A stretch of DNA of 64,000 nt, taken from Muriicola soli. GTDB lineage: Bacteria > Bacteroidota > Bacteroidia > Flavobacteriales > Flavobacteriaceae. Under the pieces are notes generated by a model, which saw nothing but the letters and a program-made list of their open reading frames with translations, had not been told where the DNA came from and did not search any database. The stretch covers positions 1,550,001 through 1,614,000 of the forward strand of contig NZ_CP035544.1 of the NCBI RefSeq assembly GCF_004139715.1, given 5' to 3'. Shown in pieces: positions 17,909-26,082 of this stretch (within the stretch, counting starts at the first letter, position 1; every line of letters begins with the position of its first letter). Made by a program: the position numbers and the translations under genes.

Positions 17909-20104
17909 TCAATTTACAAGCAGGGTTTTTAGTTGCTTAGTTTCCTGCCGACTGTTGAATACGACGACTATCTCTTCCGATTTTTGATCGGGATATCCAA
18001 AATTCTGATAGATGGTGCATTTTAATACAAAGGGCACCTGATTGGTCATGTTTATATGGTTTAAATAGGTAGCGTTAAGGATCCACTGTCCCTGAACTCC
18101 TTCTCCGTAGAATTCAAATTCCTCTGAAGTGTACCGATTTAAAATCTCGTCTTTCATTCGCTCTGCGTTGGAAATACTGTTGTGCTCCCAGTTAAAATAT
18201 CGTTTTTGAGGGTTCACAAACTGCAGATTAAATTCGGCTTCCGGATCGTTCCACTCAAAAACCAGGCGAACATTGTATTTAATGTTATTCAAGTAGTTGT
18301 CAGGGACCCCAGTCAAATTTAATTCACCCTTCTGCTTGAATACAAGATTCTTTAACTCCCTGTTTACTGTTTTGGCGATAGGCTTTACGGCCAGGTTTGG
18401 CGGTGCAGAATTTTCCTGCAATGCCAGCAGTTGCTGCAGTGCCTTATTATACTCACCCAGGCGCCTGTATGCAACAGCCAAATCGAGATACGCCTGCACG
18501 TTTTTATCGTCAATCTCAATGATCTCCTCATTGATCGCAAGCACTTGCAGATAATACCCTAATTCTGACAAGGCAAGAGAAACCGCCTTCATTGTCTTGA
18601 TATCCCTGGGAAACAGTTCAAGGATGCCAGAGGTTATTGTAGCAGCTTTTTGGCTGTCCCTGGTTTTGAAATAGTCGGCCGCATCAAAGAAAAACTCCAT
18701 CTCTGCTTCGGCCTTAGACCTCATCTTTAAATATGCAGTATATGCCTCTTCAGTGGAATTAGATAATTCCAGTGTTTTTCTGAACGCGGAACGACTTCCA
18801 ACAACGGCTTGTTCCTCATCGTAAATATTATCCGTGAGTCGGGCCAGATCCCGGGGTTCACCTGTTTGGTTAGCAGCTGCGGCACCTTTACTCGTTATGA
18901 GAATCACACCATTGGCTCCGATACTACCGTACTTATTGGTAGCCGCATAGCCTTTTAAAACTGAAATTGAGGCAATATTATCAGGGTTGATGTAATCAAA
19001 AACTTGCTGTCCGGAAACTGAAGCCCCCTTAGATGAATCGGATTGACGTTGTGGCACCCCGTCAATAACAACCAGACTGTAATTATTACCTAAAATTGAG
19101 GTGTTCGATCGCATTGTAGCTCTACTGATATCTTCGGTGTTTCCCAGGTTAACATTAGAGAATTTATTGATTACCGATTGAGACACATCTGTCTGAATCG
19201 GGTTGATTTCGTTTTCGTCTATCGATTGAGCTGCATAGCCCAATTTTTCGGCATTTTCCTTCCCATAAGCCGTCGTGACCATTGAAGTTTCCTCTTCTTG
19301 TCTTTTCTCAATCAGCGTAACCTCATCCAGGGTAAATACATTGCCTTCCAGGAACACATTCATCTGATCCGTATCTTCGACGGCTACCACCTTGTAGGTA
19401 TTGTTGCTCCTGCTGCTAATCAAGAGACTGTCTCCGGGATTCGCTTCTATGGAAAAACTTCCGTCAACTACAGACCTTGTACCCCCTGAAATACCCTTTA
19501 CTGCTATCACCACATCAGGTGTTGGTTGATTATCTACATACACTTTTCCTCTCACCAAATTCTTCCCACTACTTTGAACCTTTTTCAGACTGCCTATGTT
19601 CTCAGGTAAGATCGCCGCAAAGTCCATCAAGCGGTAACGGTTGATCAGGGCAGACCTCTTCAGGAATTCCTCGTCCCGGTTGGGCGAACTATTGATCAGA
19701 TAGCTTTTGGCAGGAAGCTCGGGATAATCTTTTTCAAAAACCCCGTTTCCATCAGTGAACATATAAATATTCGGGTGTTTGGCCTGGCCTTTTAATATGG
19801 CGTAATGGTTGGCTCCATCGTATGTAATGGCTAAAAGGTCTTTGCGCAAGCTTTCCCAATTACCCCCTTTAATTTGGTACGATCGTTCTTCAGTTTCGAT
19901 ATTGAACAGAACAAGTTGCACTTCCTGGTCTGGTGTGCGTTGAAATAATTTTCCAAGAACATCCAGCTCTTTCTCCAGATCTCTGTCTTTCATGGAAACA
20001 GATGTATCCCAGAAGATCGTCGTATTTGGATTCCTGATTTCCTGAGCCCCAAGAAAGGAGTTGCTCAACAATACTGTAATTAAAAAGACTATTAAATTTC
20101 TCAT
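17909..20104 (-). CDS. VWA-like / CarboxypepD_reg / TonB-plug / TPR / beta-domain multidomain protein
   Basis: The 731-aa secreted protein starts with a signal peptide (to about residue 20). Then come a von Willebrand A-like domain (about 25-160; TIFWDTSVSMKDRDLEKELD has a DxSxS metal-site motif, and PNIYMFTDGNGVF), a CarboxypepD_reg domain (about 183-265), a plug domain (about 285-405; YSLVVIDGVPQRQ, INPDNIASISVLKGYAA, GSIGANGVILITSKGA), a TPR-like helical region (about 440-590) and a C-terminal beta domain (about 625-725; LVFEWNDPEAEFNLQFVNPQ) shared with the downstream gene. No barrel follows the plug. It starts 1 nt after the M24 peptidase stop, so the genes are co-transcribed. The C-terminal domain is reminiscent of YfaP/DUF2135, a remote inference. 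Confidence 0.82.
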   Translation of the reverse strand: MRNLIVFLITVLLSNSFLGAQEIRNPNTTIFWDTSVSMKDRDLEKELDVLGKLFQRTPDQEVQLVLFNIETEERSYQIKGGNWESLRKDLLAITYDGANHYAILKGQAKHPNIYMFTDGNGVFEKDYPELPAKSYLINSSPNRDEEFLKRSALINRYRLMDFAAILPENIGSLKKVQSSGKNLVRGKVYVDNQPTPDVVIAVKGISGGTRSVVDGSFSIEANPGDSLLISSRSNNTYKVVAVEDTDQMNVFLEGNVFTLDEVTLIEKRQEEETSMVTTAYGKENAEKLGYAAQSIDENEINPIQTDVSQSVINKFSNVNLGNTEDISRATMRSNTSILGNNYSLVVIDGVPQRQSDSSKGASVSGQQVFDYINPDNIASISVLKGYAATNKYGSIGANGVILITSKGAAAANQTGEPRDLARLTDNIYDEEQAVVGSRSAFRKTLELSNSTEEAYTAYLKMRSKAEAEMEFFFDAADYFKTRDSQKAATITSGILELFPRDIKTMKAVSLALSELGYYLQVLAINEEIIEIDDKNVQAYLDLAVAYRRLGEYNKALQQLLALQENSAPPNLAVKPIAKTVNRELKNLVFKQKGELNLTGVPDNYLNNIKYNVRLVFEWNDPEAEFNLQFVNPQKRYFNWEHNSISNAERMKDEILNRYTSEEFEFYGEGVQGQWILNATYLNHINMTNQVPFVLKCTIYQNFGYPDQKSEEIVVVFNSRQETKQLKTLLVN

Positions 20105-20105
20105 A

Positions 20106-21488
20106 TCATTGACCTTGGTGGGGCATTGGCCTTGGTATTAGAAGTAAATCGGTTTGTCTGCCATTCACATATCTGAACCCTTCAGGGCCAAAAAACCCTG
20201 CTTCTTCCAGCATGATACGGATATCGCGTTTCCACTGCGGAATATTCACAGTGGTATTGAGCTCAATGGCATAAACCGTGTTAGGATTGAGGGGGTAGTT
20301 ATCCCCGTCATCTTTCATCACTCCACCCTGGGCATCCCACATCCCAATGGTTGTTCCTGCAGAATGACCGTACATGCCTAAAGGATGAGTATATATTGCT
20401 GGGCGAAGCCCTTCTGCCCTGCCTGCCGCCAGGGCTTTAGCCAGGATCTGATTCCCTGTCATCCCCTCTTTCATATTTTCGGTAAGATGATCCTGAACTC
20501 TGTTTCCTTTTTTTAAAGCCTCAACAAGGAATTTGGGCGGGGTGGTCTCATCTGGCTTGAGGACATAAGCCAATTCCTGACAGTCGGTATTAAGCCTGAG
20601 GTAGGTGATCCCAAAATCGCAATGCAATAAATCGCCGGGCAGGATGACCATATCATCGGGCCTGCCCGAAAATGAATACAAATGACTCACCAGAGTTTCA
20701 TTTGTCCGTTGTATGTCTACTGTAGGATGAAACCAGGTCTCAAGGCCCAGATCCGTAACTTTCTGCCGCATCCACCACTCCACCTCTGAGGTAGTGGTAA
20801 TCCCGGGAGTGATTACCTTTTCTGAAAATGCTTCCTTGATAATTTCATGGGTTATGCTGACCAACTGAGAAAAAATGACCATTTCGCGTTCTGTGCGGGT
20901 TTCTATCCATCGCACGGCGAGTTGCTCTGCCGAGCCCACTCTTTTATGATAACGGGAAGGGAGGTATCCCATAAACTCGTCATAATCTGTCTTGTCGAGT
21001 CCGTCTGCAATATTGTGGTCCCTGGAATAATTGAGTCCGATTTTGGATGGATTTTTTTCTTCGATGATTTCCATAAGGCGTTTCCACTGATTGGGCTGTT
21101 CTTCCTTATCCCAGGCCGAATCAATATTTTTGCCGACATTATAACGCGCAACAGCGAGCTTTTCAATGGTATTTTTAGCCGTATCCCTATAGAACACCAG
21201 TATGGTTCTGCGTCTGGCATTGAGCCAGGTGGCTGGCAGCATGGTCCGAAGTACAGGATCCTCATTGTACTCGCGGGAAATAAGTATCCACATATCGAAA
21301 CCGGTCTTGTCCATTAGCTGGGGAAGAAGGGTGTTAAAACGCGTAGAAAGGATTTCATCAACTACCCGGGCGCGATCCTCCTCAGGCAGGATATGCTGGG
21401 AAAACCCAGGGGTAATTGCCCAAAGGAAGCAGAGAATTAAACAATATTTAAATGGAAAAAAATTAAAACGATTTAAGTATGAAACCAT
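20106..21488 (-). CDS. Secreted M24-family metallopeptidase (Xaa-Pro aminopeptidase-like)
   Basis: The 460-aa protein has an N-terminal signal peptide (hydrophobic to about residue 30) followed by a creatinase/aminopeptidase-type N-domain and an M24 pita-bread domain. Metal ligands can be read: Asp in LLHCDFGITY, Asp in RLNTDCQE, His in YTHPLGMYGHSAG, Glu in YAIELNTTV, and Glu in MLEEAGFFG. Enzymes of this type remove an N-terminal residue before proline, or cleave related X-Pro bonds. It probably works in the periplasm on imported peptides. It is the first gene of the operon ending at about 14953, with only 1 nt to the VWA/plug gene. Confidence 0.87.
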   Translation of the reverse strand: MVSYLNRFNFFPFKYCLILCFLWAITPGFSQHILPEEDRARVVDEILSTRFNTLLPQLMDKTGFDMWILISREYNEDPVLRTMLPATWLNARRRTILVFYRDTAKNTIEKLAVARYNVGKNIDSAWDKEEQPNQWKRLMEIIEEKNPSKIGLNYSRDHNIADGLDKTDYDEFMGYLPSRYHKRVGSAEQLAVRWIETRTEREMVIFSQLVSITHEIIKEAFSEKVITPGITTTSEVEWWMRQKVTDLGLETWFHPTVDIQRTNETLVSHLYSFSGRPDDMVILPGDLLHCDFGITYLRLNTDCQELAYVLKPDETTPPKFLVEALKKGNRVQDHLTENMKEGMTGNQILAKALAAGRAEGLRPAIYTHPLGMYGHSAGTTIGMWDAQGGVMKDDGDNYPLNPNTVYAIELNTTVNIPQWKRDIRIMLEEAGFFGPEGFRYVNGRQTDLLLIPRPMPHQGQ

Positions 21489-21562
21489 AAAGCTTAGAGT
21501 AGATAAAATTATGTTTCAAAATACGGCTTTTTAGGGAAATTAAAATGCCCTTATATTTAAGA

Positions 21563-22216
21563 ATGAAATTATCTTCCTTCTTTGTCACGGTCATGCTCGT
21601 CTTATCTATGGCCTGCTTTTAAAGTAAGAAGATCTCCATGCCCGAGTTACCCGATCCTGTCATACTTTTTCAGGTAAAAAATATTGTTTTTATCGGTAAC
21701 AGTCATACCCATTTTTAAGTGGGCTTGTATTTCTATCAAAGGAATTTACCGCGGTGGCCGATCTTGACTACACACCTGCTATCGATAAAATTGCAATAGA
21801 TGGCGCCACGATGCAGGATCACGCTGAAAGTGCAAGTACGATAAACAAATTAAGTAAAAAGGAAATTCGACTGAGATCTGCATGTTTACTATCCGGGCCT
21901 ATGTGGATCAATCCGGGATGCTAGCTAATATTTTTGCCACTTATGCACAGGCAGCACCTCTTGTATCCGGTATTGTAGGCCTATAGTATTGGGATTACAA
22001 AAGATATAAGATGATCCTCTAAGTGAAGTTATGTTTTACAGTGTTGATGGGGTCCATCCCAGCGAGGCAGGTTCTTTTTTTACAGCTGCCTTGTTTTATA
22101 CAACCATATACGGTAAAGATCCGTCAATTAATCCTTGTACCGCCTCCCTAAAACCGGCCACGGCCCTTTATCTCAAGGAAAAAGCAAAAGAAGTCTGGGA
22201 AAACTATCAAGATTAA
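21563..22216 (+). pseudogene. Decayed SGNH-type hydrolase (lipoprotein) gene
   Basis: The stretch between the M24 gene and menE carries pieces of an SGNH/GDSL-like hydrolase in different frames. A lipoprotein start MKLSSFFVTVMLVLSMACF stops at 21620. VKNIVFIGNSHTHF (block I, GNSHT at 21695-21709) stops at 21716. A middle part reads DGATMQDHAESASTINKLSK and YVDQSGMLANIFATYAQAA. The end reads SVDGVHPSEAGSFFTAALFY (block V, DxxH, near 22040-22085), TAG-free to TAA at 22214. Several stops and frameshifts make it non-functional as read. No transposon is seen. Its end overlaps menE by 4 nt. Confidence 0.75.
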
Positions 22217-23304
22217 GTCAGAAATTGCTCCTTGAGTATTTTGCGATCGAGTTTTCCGCTCTTCGTGAGCTCAAATTTAGGAATAAAGTGTACCTCCTTA
22301 GGCATTTCGTATTGGTCTAGGCTGTCCAGATCCGTTATTTTATTTAGTATTTGAGCTGCATCCCCCTCTCCTTCTACTACAAGAACCAACTTTTCACCCA
22401 GCTTTTTGTCAGGCTTGCCCAGAACAGTAAACCGAGATTCTATGATGGGGTTTAATTTGTTTTCTATGGTTTCAGGAATGAGTTTTACCCCGCCGGAATT
22501 AATGATATTGTCCCAACGGCCGAGCCATCTAAATTCGTTTTCCGATATGAGTTCAACCAGATCATTGGTCACCAGGGAGTCTACATCCAAATCAGGAGCA
22601 TTAATCACGAGACAATTCCGGGAATCTGTAGAAACTGTAATCCCGGGCAGGGTTTTAAAAGGATTAACCAGCTGCTCATTAAATTCCGCCTCACTTCCAT
22701 TGACCGCCCTAACGGCAATATGAGAACAGGTCTCCGTCATTCCATAGGTTTCAAAAATTTTGGATGAGCTGCTTTGTAGTTTTTCCCTCAATTCCGAAGA
22801 AAGCGGCGCTCCTCCAACCAACAATGTTTTTACCCTCGATAGATGTTTAATGGACTTCTCCAACTGTAAAGGAACCATTGCACAGAGGTCATAAGTCTTA
22901 TTTATTGCGCTCAACGGGGATGAGGTAGGGTCTACAGTATCAAGGGACAACCCGAGCACCATGGCCCTGACAAGTATCATTTTCGCCGCAATATGAGTGC
23001 CTGATAGACATAATAAGGCAGTCTGGTTTGCTCCTATACCAAAGTACTCTCCCGTATTTAATGCGGAGTTCACCATGGCTTGCTTTGAGACACTAATGGA
23101 TTTTGCTCTTCCGGTTGTTCCCGAAGTTTTCAAAAAGACATGGTCCTTTGGGGATACCCAGTCCATTAAAAAATCACCTATGAGTCGTTCTTCTTTTTCA
23201 CCTTCTTTGATAAGGCTGTAGGCCATGTCATTTAAGTCGTGATATGTGTAATGTACTCCTTGGAATCTAAAAGAAGGATGTGTTTCTTTAAACTGATTTT
23301 GCAT
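22213..23304 (-). CDS. menE: o-Succinylbenzoate-CoA ligase (menaquinone biosynthesis)
   Basis: A 363-aa member of the acyl-adenylating (AMP-binding) superfamily, shorter than the usual 450 to 500 residues but typical of Bacteroidota MenE. Motifs: FLKTSGTTGRAKSISVSK (P-loop A3, about 57-74), IFETYGMTETCSHIA (A5), WLGRWDNIINSGGVKLIPE (A8 hinge) and KLDRKILKE at the end. It converts o-succinylbenzoate to its CoA thioester. The ATG at 23302-23304 is chosen over the upstream TTG, and overlaps the CPBP protease stop by 17 nt. It follows menC and the protease on the same strand, which supports the menaquinone assignment. Confidence 0.9.
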   Translation of the reverse strand: MQNQFKETHPSFRFQGVHYTYHDLNDMAYSLIKEGEKEERLIGDFLMDWVSPKDHVFLKTSGTTGRAKSISVSKQAMVNSALNTGEYFGIGANQTALLCLSGTHIAAKMILVRAMVLGLSLDTVDPTSSPLSAINKTYDLCAMVPLQLEKSIKHLSRVKTLLVGGAPLSSELREKLQSSSSKIFETYGMTETCSHIAVRAVNGSEAEFNEQLVNPFKTLPGITVSTDSRNCLVINAPDLDVDSLVTNDLVELISENEFRWLGRWDNIINSGGVKLIPETIENKLNPIIESRFTVLGKPDKKLGEKLVLVVEGEGDAAQILNKITDLDSLDQYEMPKEVHFIPKFELTKSGKLDRKILKEQFLT

Positions 23305-24223
23305 GTGAGTAATTTTCTTCAAATTCTTCTTTCGTATGTACCTTTCCTGCCAATCGCTCCTTCCAGTTCTTCCATCCGTATTTTCTGGAAAAATAGTAAA
23401 GTAATAATGGGAAAACTACAAATACGGGAACCAGAATATCCCATCCCAGAACAGGCTCAGATACATCCCTGTAAATGGAATTCGTCTGAAACGCAGTCCA
23501 GTCGGCGGTTACCAATAGCGCTCCAAAGAGGTTATTGGCTGCGTGAAACCCCAAAGCCAGCTCTAAACCTTCATCCATAAGGGTAATTATTCCCAGAAAT
23601 AGCCCGGTACCGATGTAGAAGATCATCACTCCTGGGCCAAGGGTGTCCACTTCCGGATTCCCCAGGTGCATCAGACCGAAGAGCAAGGAAGTAAATAATA
23701 ATGGAAACCATCTGTTTTTAACCAGCAGGCCGATGCCCTGCATCATATGACCGCGGAACATATACTCTTCAAAACTCGTCTGCAGGGGGATAAGCAGTAC
23801 TCCAATCAATGCTAGTTTTAAAAAAGGTATGAGTTGAAAATTGAACTCGAAATTCTCGGGAGAAAACCATACATCAATCAGGGTTAAGCCCACAGTTATA
23901 CCACCCCAGAGCAAAAAGGCAAACCAAATCCTTTTCCAGTCCACTTTTTTCCTTGATGTTGTAAGCGCCCTGATTGACTGGGATTGCACCAGTTTTACCC
24001 ACCCAAGTACAAAGAAAAGGCCGAGGGCTAATGGGAAAAGAAGTAAAATCAGAACTAGATTAGAGCCCAGTTTTTCGATCATATCGGCCATCATAACTTC
24101 TACGCTGACCGGGGAATAAAGTACAGAAATGTAATTAAAGACCATCAGGGCAATAAAGCCTAAGGGTAAAATCCAGAATTTCCATTGCTTGTATTCTCCT
24201 TCATATCCTTGTTCTATATACAT
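23288..24223 (-). CDS. CPBP-family intramembrane metalloprotease
   Basis: The 311-aa protein has about eight hydrophobic segments and the CPBP/Rce1-type motifs: EEYMFRGHMMQ (EExxxR, near residue 176), LLFGLMHLGNPE (FxxxH) and LGFHAANNLFG (HxxxN, near 245). Such proteases cut within or near the membrane, often in processing or export of peptides or CAAX proteins. The ATG at 24221-24223 lies 5 nt after the menC stop; the longer TTG start would overlap menC. Its place between menC and menE is common in Flavobacteriaceae, but no menaquinone role is known. Confidence 0.88.
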   Translation of the reverse strand: MYIEQGYEGEYKQWKFWILPLGFIALMVFNYISVLYSPVSVEVMMADMIEKLGSNLVLILLLFPLALGLFFVLGWVKLVQSQSIRALTTSRKKVDWKRIWFAFLLWGGITVGLTLIDVWFSPENFEFNFQLIPFLKLALIGVLLIPLQTSFEEYMFRGHMMQGIGLLVKNRWFPLLFTSLLFGLMHLGNPEVDTLGPGVMIFYIGTGLFLGIITLMDEGLELALGFHAANNLFGALLVTADWTAFQTNSIYRDVSEPVLGWDILVPVFVVFPLLLYYFSRKYGWKNWKERLAGKVHTKEEFEENYSHAKSV

Positions 24224-24228
24224 ACTTT

Positions 24229-25266
24229 TCAGATTAAATTCGTTGACCAAGCCTTTTCATTTTGGTACCAGAGATGGCCTTTACTTACCTCAAGCGGACT
24301 ATCTATATTATTAGTGAACAAGCTGCCTGTGCCTAGTCCCTGAGGCAATGGGCTATGGAGCGAAAATGTCCATTGTGCTATGGCATTCAGCCCGATATTG
24401 CTTTCCAAAGCACTGGTTACCCACCACTTCACTCCTAATTCCTCGGCGAAGGTAATCCATTCCATGCTTCCGTGAAATCCACCAACCAGACTGGGTTTTA
24501 AAATAATGTAATCCGGCTTAATTATGTGTAGTAATTCTTTCTTTTTTGTTTCAGTGAAAATTCCTATCAATTCTTCATCCAGCGCAATATCCAATATTCC
24601 TTCAACGCATAAGTCCCTCATAAGTTCGGTCTGACCTGGCTTTATGGGCTGTTCAATGCTATGAATGTCAAGCTCAGCCAGTCTCTCCAGTTTTTGAAAA
24701 ACATTATTTTTACTAAAGGCACCGTTTGCATCTACCCTGATTTCAACCTCTTCAGCGCTGTACAGATCACGTATACCTTTAAGGATTTCGATTTCTGTTT
24801 CAAAATCGATCGCTCCTATTTTGAGCTTCAGGCAAGTAAAGCCATCGGCCAGACGATCTTTGAGTTGTTCTTCCATGAACTTCCTATCCCCCATCCAGAT
24901 AAGGCCATTTATTGGTATCGGTGCATTCCCATCTGTAAAATCAGAAGGAAAAAGACAGAATGGATTTTCAGCACGCAGAGATCGGAACGCCTGTTCCAGT
25001 CCAAATTGAATACTGGGATATTCCTGCAACTCACGGCGAAGTACCTCCATACCCAAGTCTATTTCTGAACAGACCCATTTTAATTTCTCTTCGTAGTTAG
25101 GAACATCGTCAACGCTCAGGCCCTTGAACATGGCACATTCACCTATTCCCACCTTCTGTCCGTCGTTAAGGATGATAAACCATGTTTCTTTTTCCCTCAA
25201 AACCCCTCTGGAGGTTCCGCCAGGTCTTTTAAAATGGAGTATGTGTTTTTTAAAAGAAGCTTTCAT
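24229..25266 (-). CDS. menC: o-Succinylbenzoate synthase
   Basis: An enolase-superfamily enzyme of about 345 aa that dehydrates SHCHC to o-succinylbenzoate in menaquinone synthesis. Seen residues: CLKLKIGAIDFETEIEIL with the KxK motif (near 133), VRVDANG-type metal ligand in VEIRVDANGAFSKNN (near 162), IEQPIKPGQ, LDEELIGIF (Glu/Asp ligand) and ILKPSLVGGFHG with the second catalytic Lys. I prefer the start MKASFKKHIL at 25266; an upstream ATG at 25290 adds eight residues and cannot be excluded. It is followed by the CPBP protease and menE. Confidence 0.9.
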   Translation of the reverse strand: MKASFKKHILHFKRPGGTSRGVLREKETWFIILNDGQKVGIGECAMFKGLSVDDVPNYEEKLKWVCSEIDLGMEVLRRELQEYPSIQFGLEQAFRSLRAENPFCLFPSDFTDGNAPIPINGLIWMGDRKFMEEQLKDRLADGFTCLKLKIGAIDFETEIEILKGIRDLYSAEEVEIRVDANGAFSKNNVFQKLERLAELDIHSIEQPIKPGQTELMRDLCVEGILDIALDEELIGIFTETKKKELLHIIKPDYIILKPSLVGGFHGSMEWITFAEELGVKWWVTSALESNIGLNAIAQWTFSLHSPLPQGLGTGSLFTNNIDSPLEVSKGHLWYQNEKAWSTNLI

Positions 25267-25377
25267 AAGAAGTTGTGCAAATTTAGCCATAAATGGTCTT
25301 TCCTGCTAAATTCCAAACGGTCTCTGGTATAAATGTCTGAGCTGTTGTACCCCAATAGTAAAAACAAATAGAGCTGA

Positions 25378-26058
25378 TCAGATGGAGAGTGATTCCCCTA
25401 TCGCCAAAAGATGTAGTTTCTTGCCTGCCTTTTTAAATGAATCTTTGGCCTGTTTATGGTCAATTTCAATATAGCCGAAGGTATCGTAATGATAGCCCAT
25501 TACGGAATCGCATTTGACGAATTCGGAAGCACGGATCGCATCATCAACGCCCATAGTGAAGTTGTCACCAATAGGAAGGATGGCCAGGTCTAAATTGAAC
25601 TCTTCAGGGATGAGCTTCATATCCATGGTCAGTGCAGTATCGCCGGCGACATAAATAGTCTTTCCGGAAGCACTAAGAATAAATCCCCCCGGTTGTCCGC
25701 CATAGGTGCCGTCGGCAAAGGAGGAGGTGTGCACAGCATTTACGTATTTCAACTTACCAAAAGGGAATGACCAGCTACCTCCGTGATTCATGGGATGAAC
25801 TTCAAAACCTTTTTCCTGGAAGTGCATGGCAATTTCGTAATTGCTGACAATCTTCGAATTGGCTTGTTTTGCAATTGCTTCAACATCCAGGACATGGTCC
25901 TGATGGGCATGAGTGAGCAGGATAAAATCAGGATTCAAATCCTTTAGTTTAACTGCGTCATTTATCATGGGATTCCCTGTGATAAAGGGATCTACCAAAA
26001 GGGTGTGATCATCAAGTTTTACGGTAAGGGAAGCGTGCCCCAGGAAGGTGATTTCCAT
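25378..26058 (-). CDS. UPF0173-family MBL-fold metal-dependent hydrolase
   Basis: This 226-aa cytoplasmic protein begins MEITFLGHASLTVKLDDHTLL, a clear UPF0173/UlaG-type start. It carries LTHAHQDHVLDVEAI (metal-binding HxHxDH, about 49-63), HTSSFADGTYGGQPGGFIL, GKTIYVAGDTALTMDMK (Asp ligand) and GYHYDTFGYIEID. The family is widespread and its substrate unknown. It sits between menC and the sensor kinase on the same strand. The lipoprotein at 9453 is a distant relative. Confidence 0.92.
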   Translation of the reverse strand: MEITFLGHASLTVKLDDHTLLVDPFITGNPMINDAVKLKDLNPDFILLTHAHQDHVLDVEAIAKQANSKIVSNYEIAMHFQEKGFEVHPMNHGGSWSFPFGKLKYVNAVHTSSFADGTYGGQPGGFILSASGKTIYVAGDTALTMDMKLIPEEFNLDLAILPIGDNFTMGVDDAIRASEFVKCDSVMGYHYDTFGYIEIDHKQAKDSFKKAGKKLHLLAIGESLSI

Positions 26059-26082
26059 ACAAATCGATTTGATGGCCCTAAT

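Noticed and set aside
20847-21317. 156-residue plus-strand frame inside the M24 gene
   Set aside because: It is antisense to a well-supported gene and has no family features.
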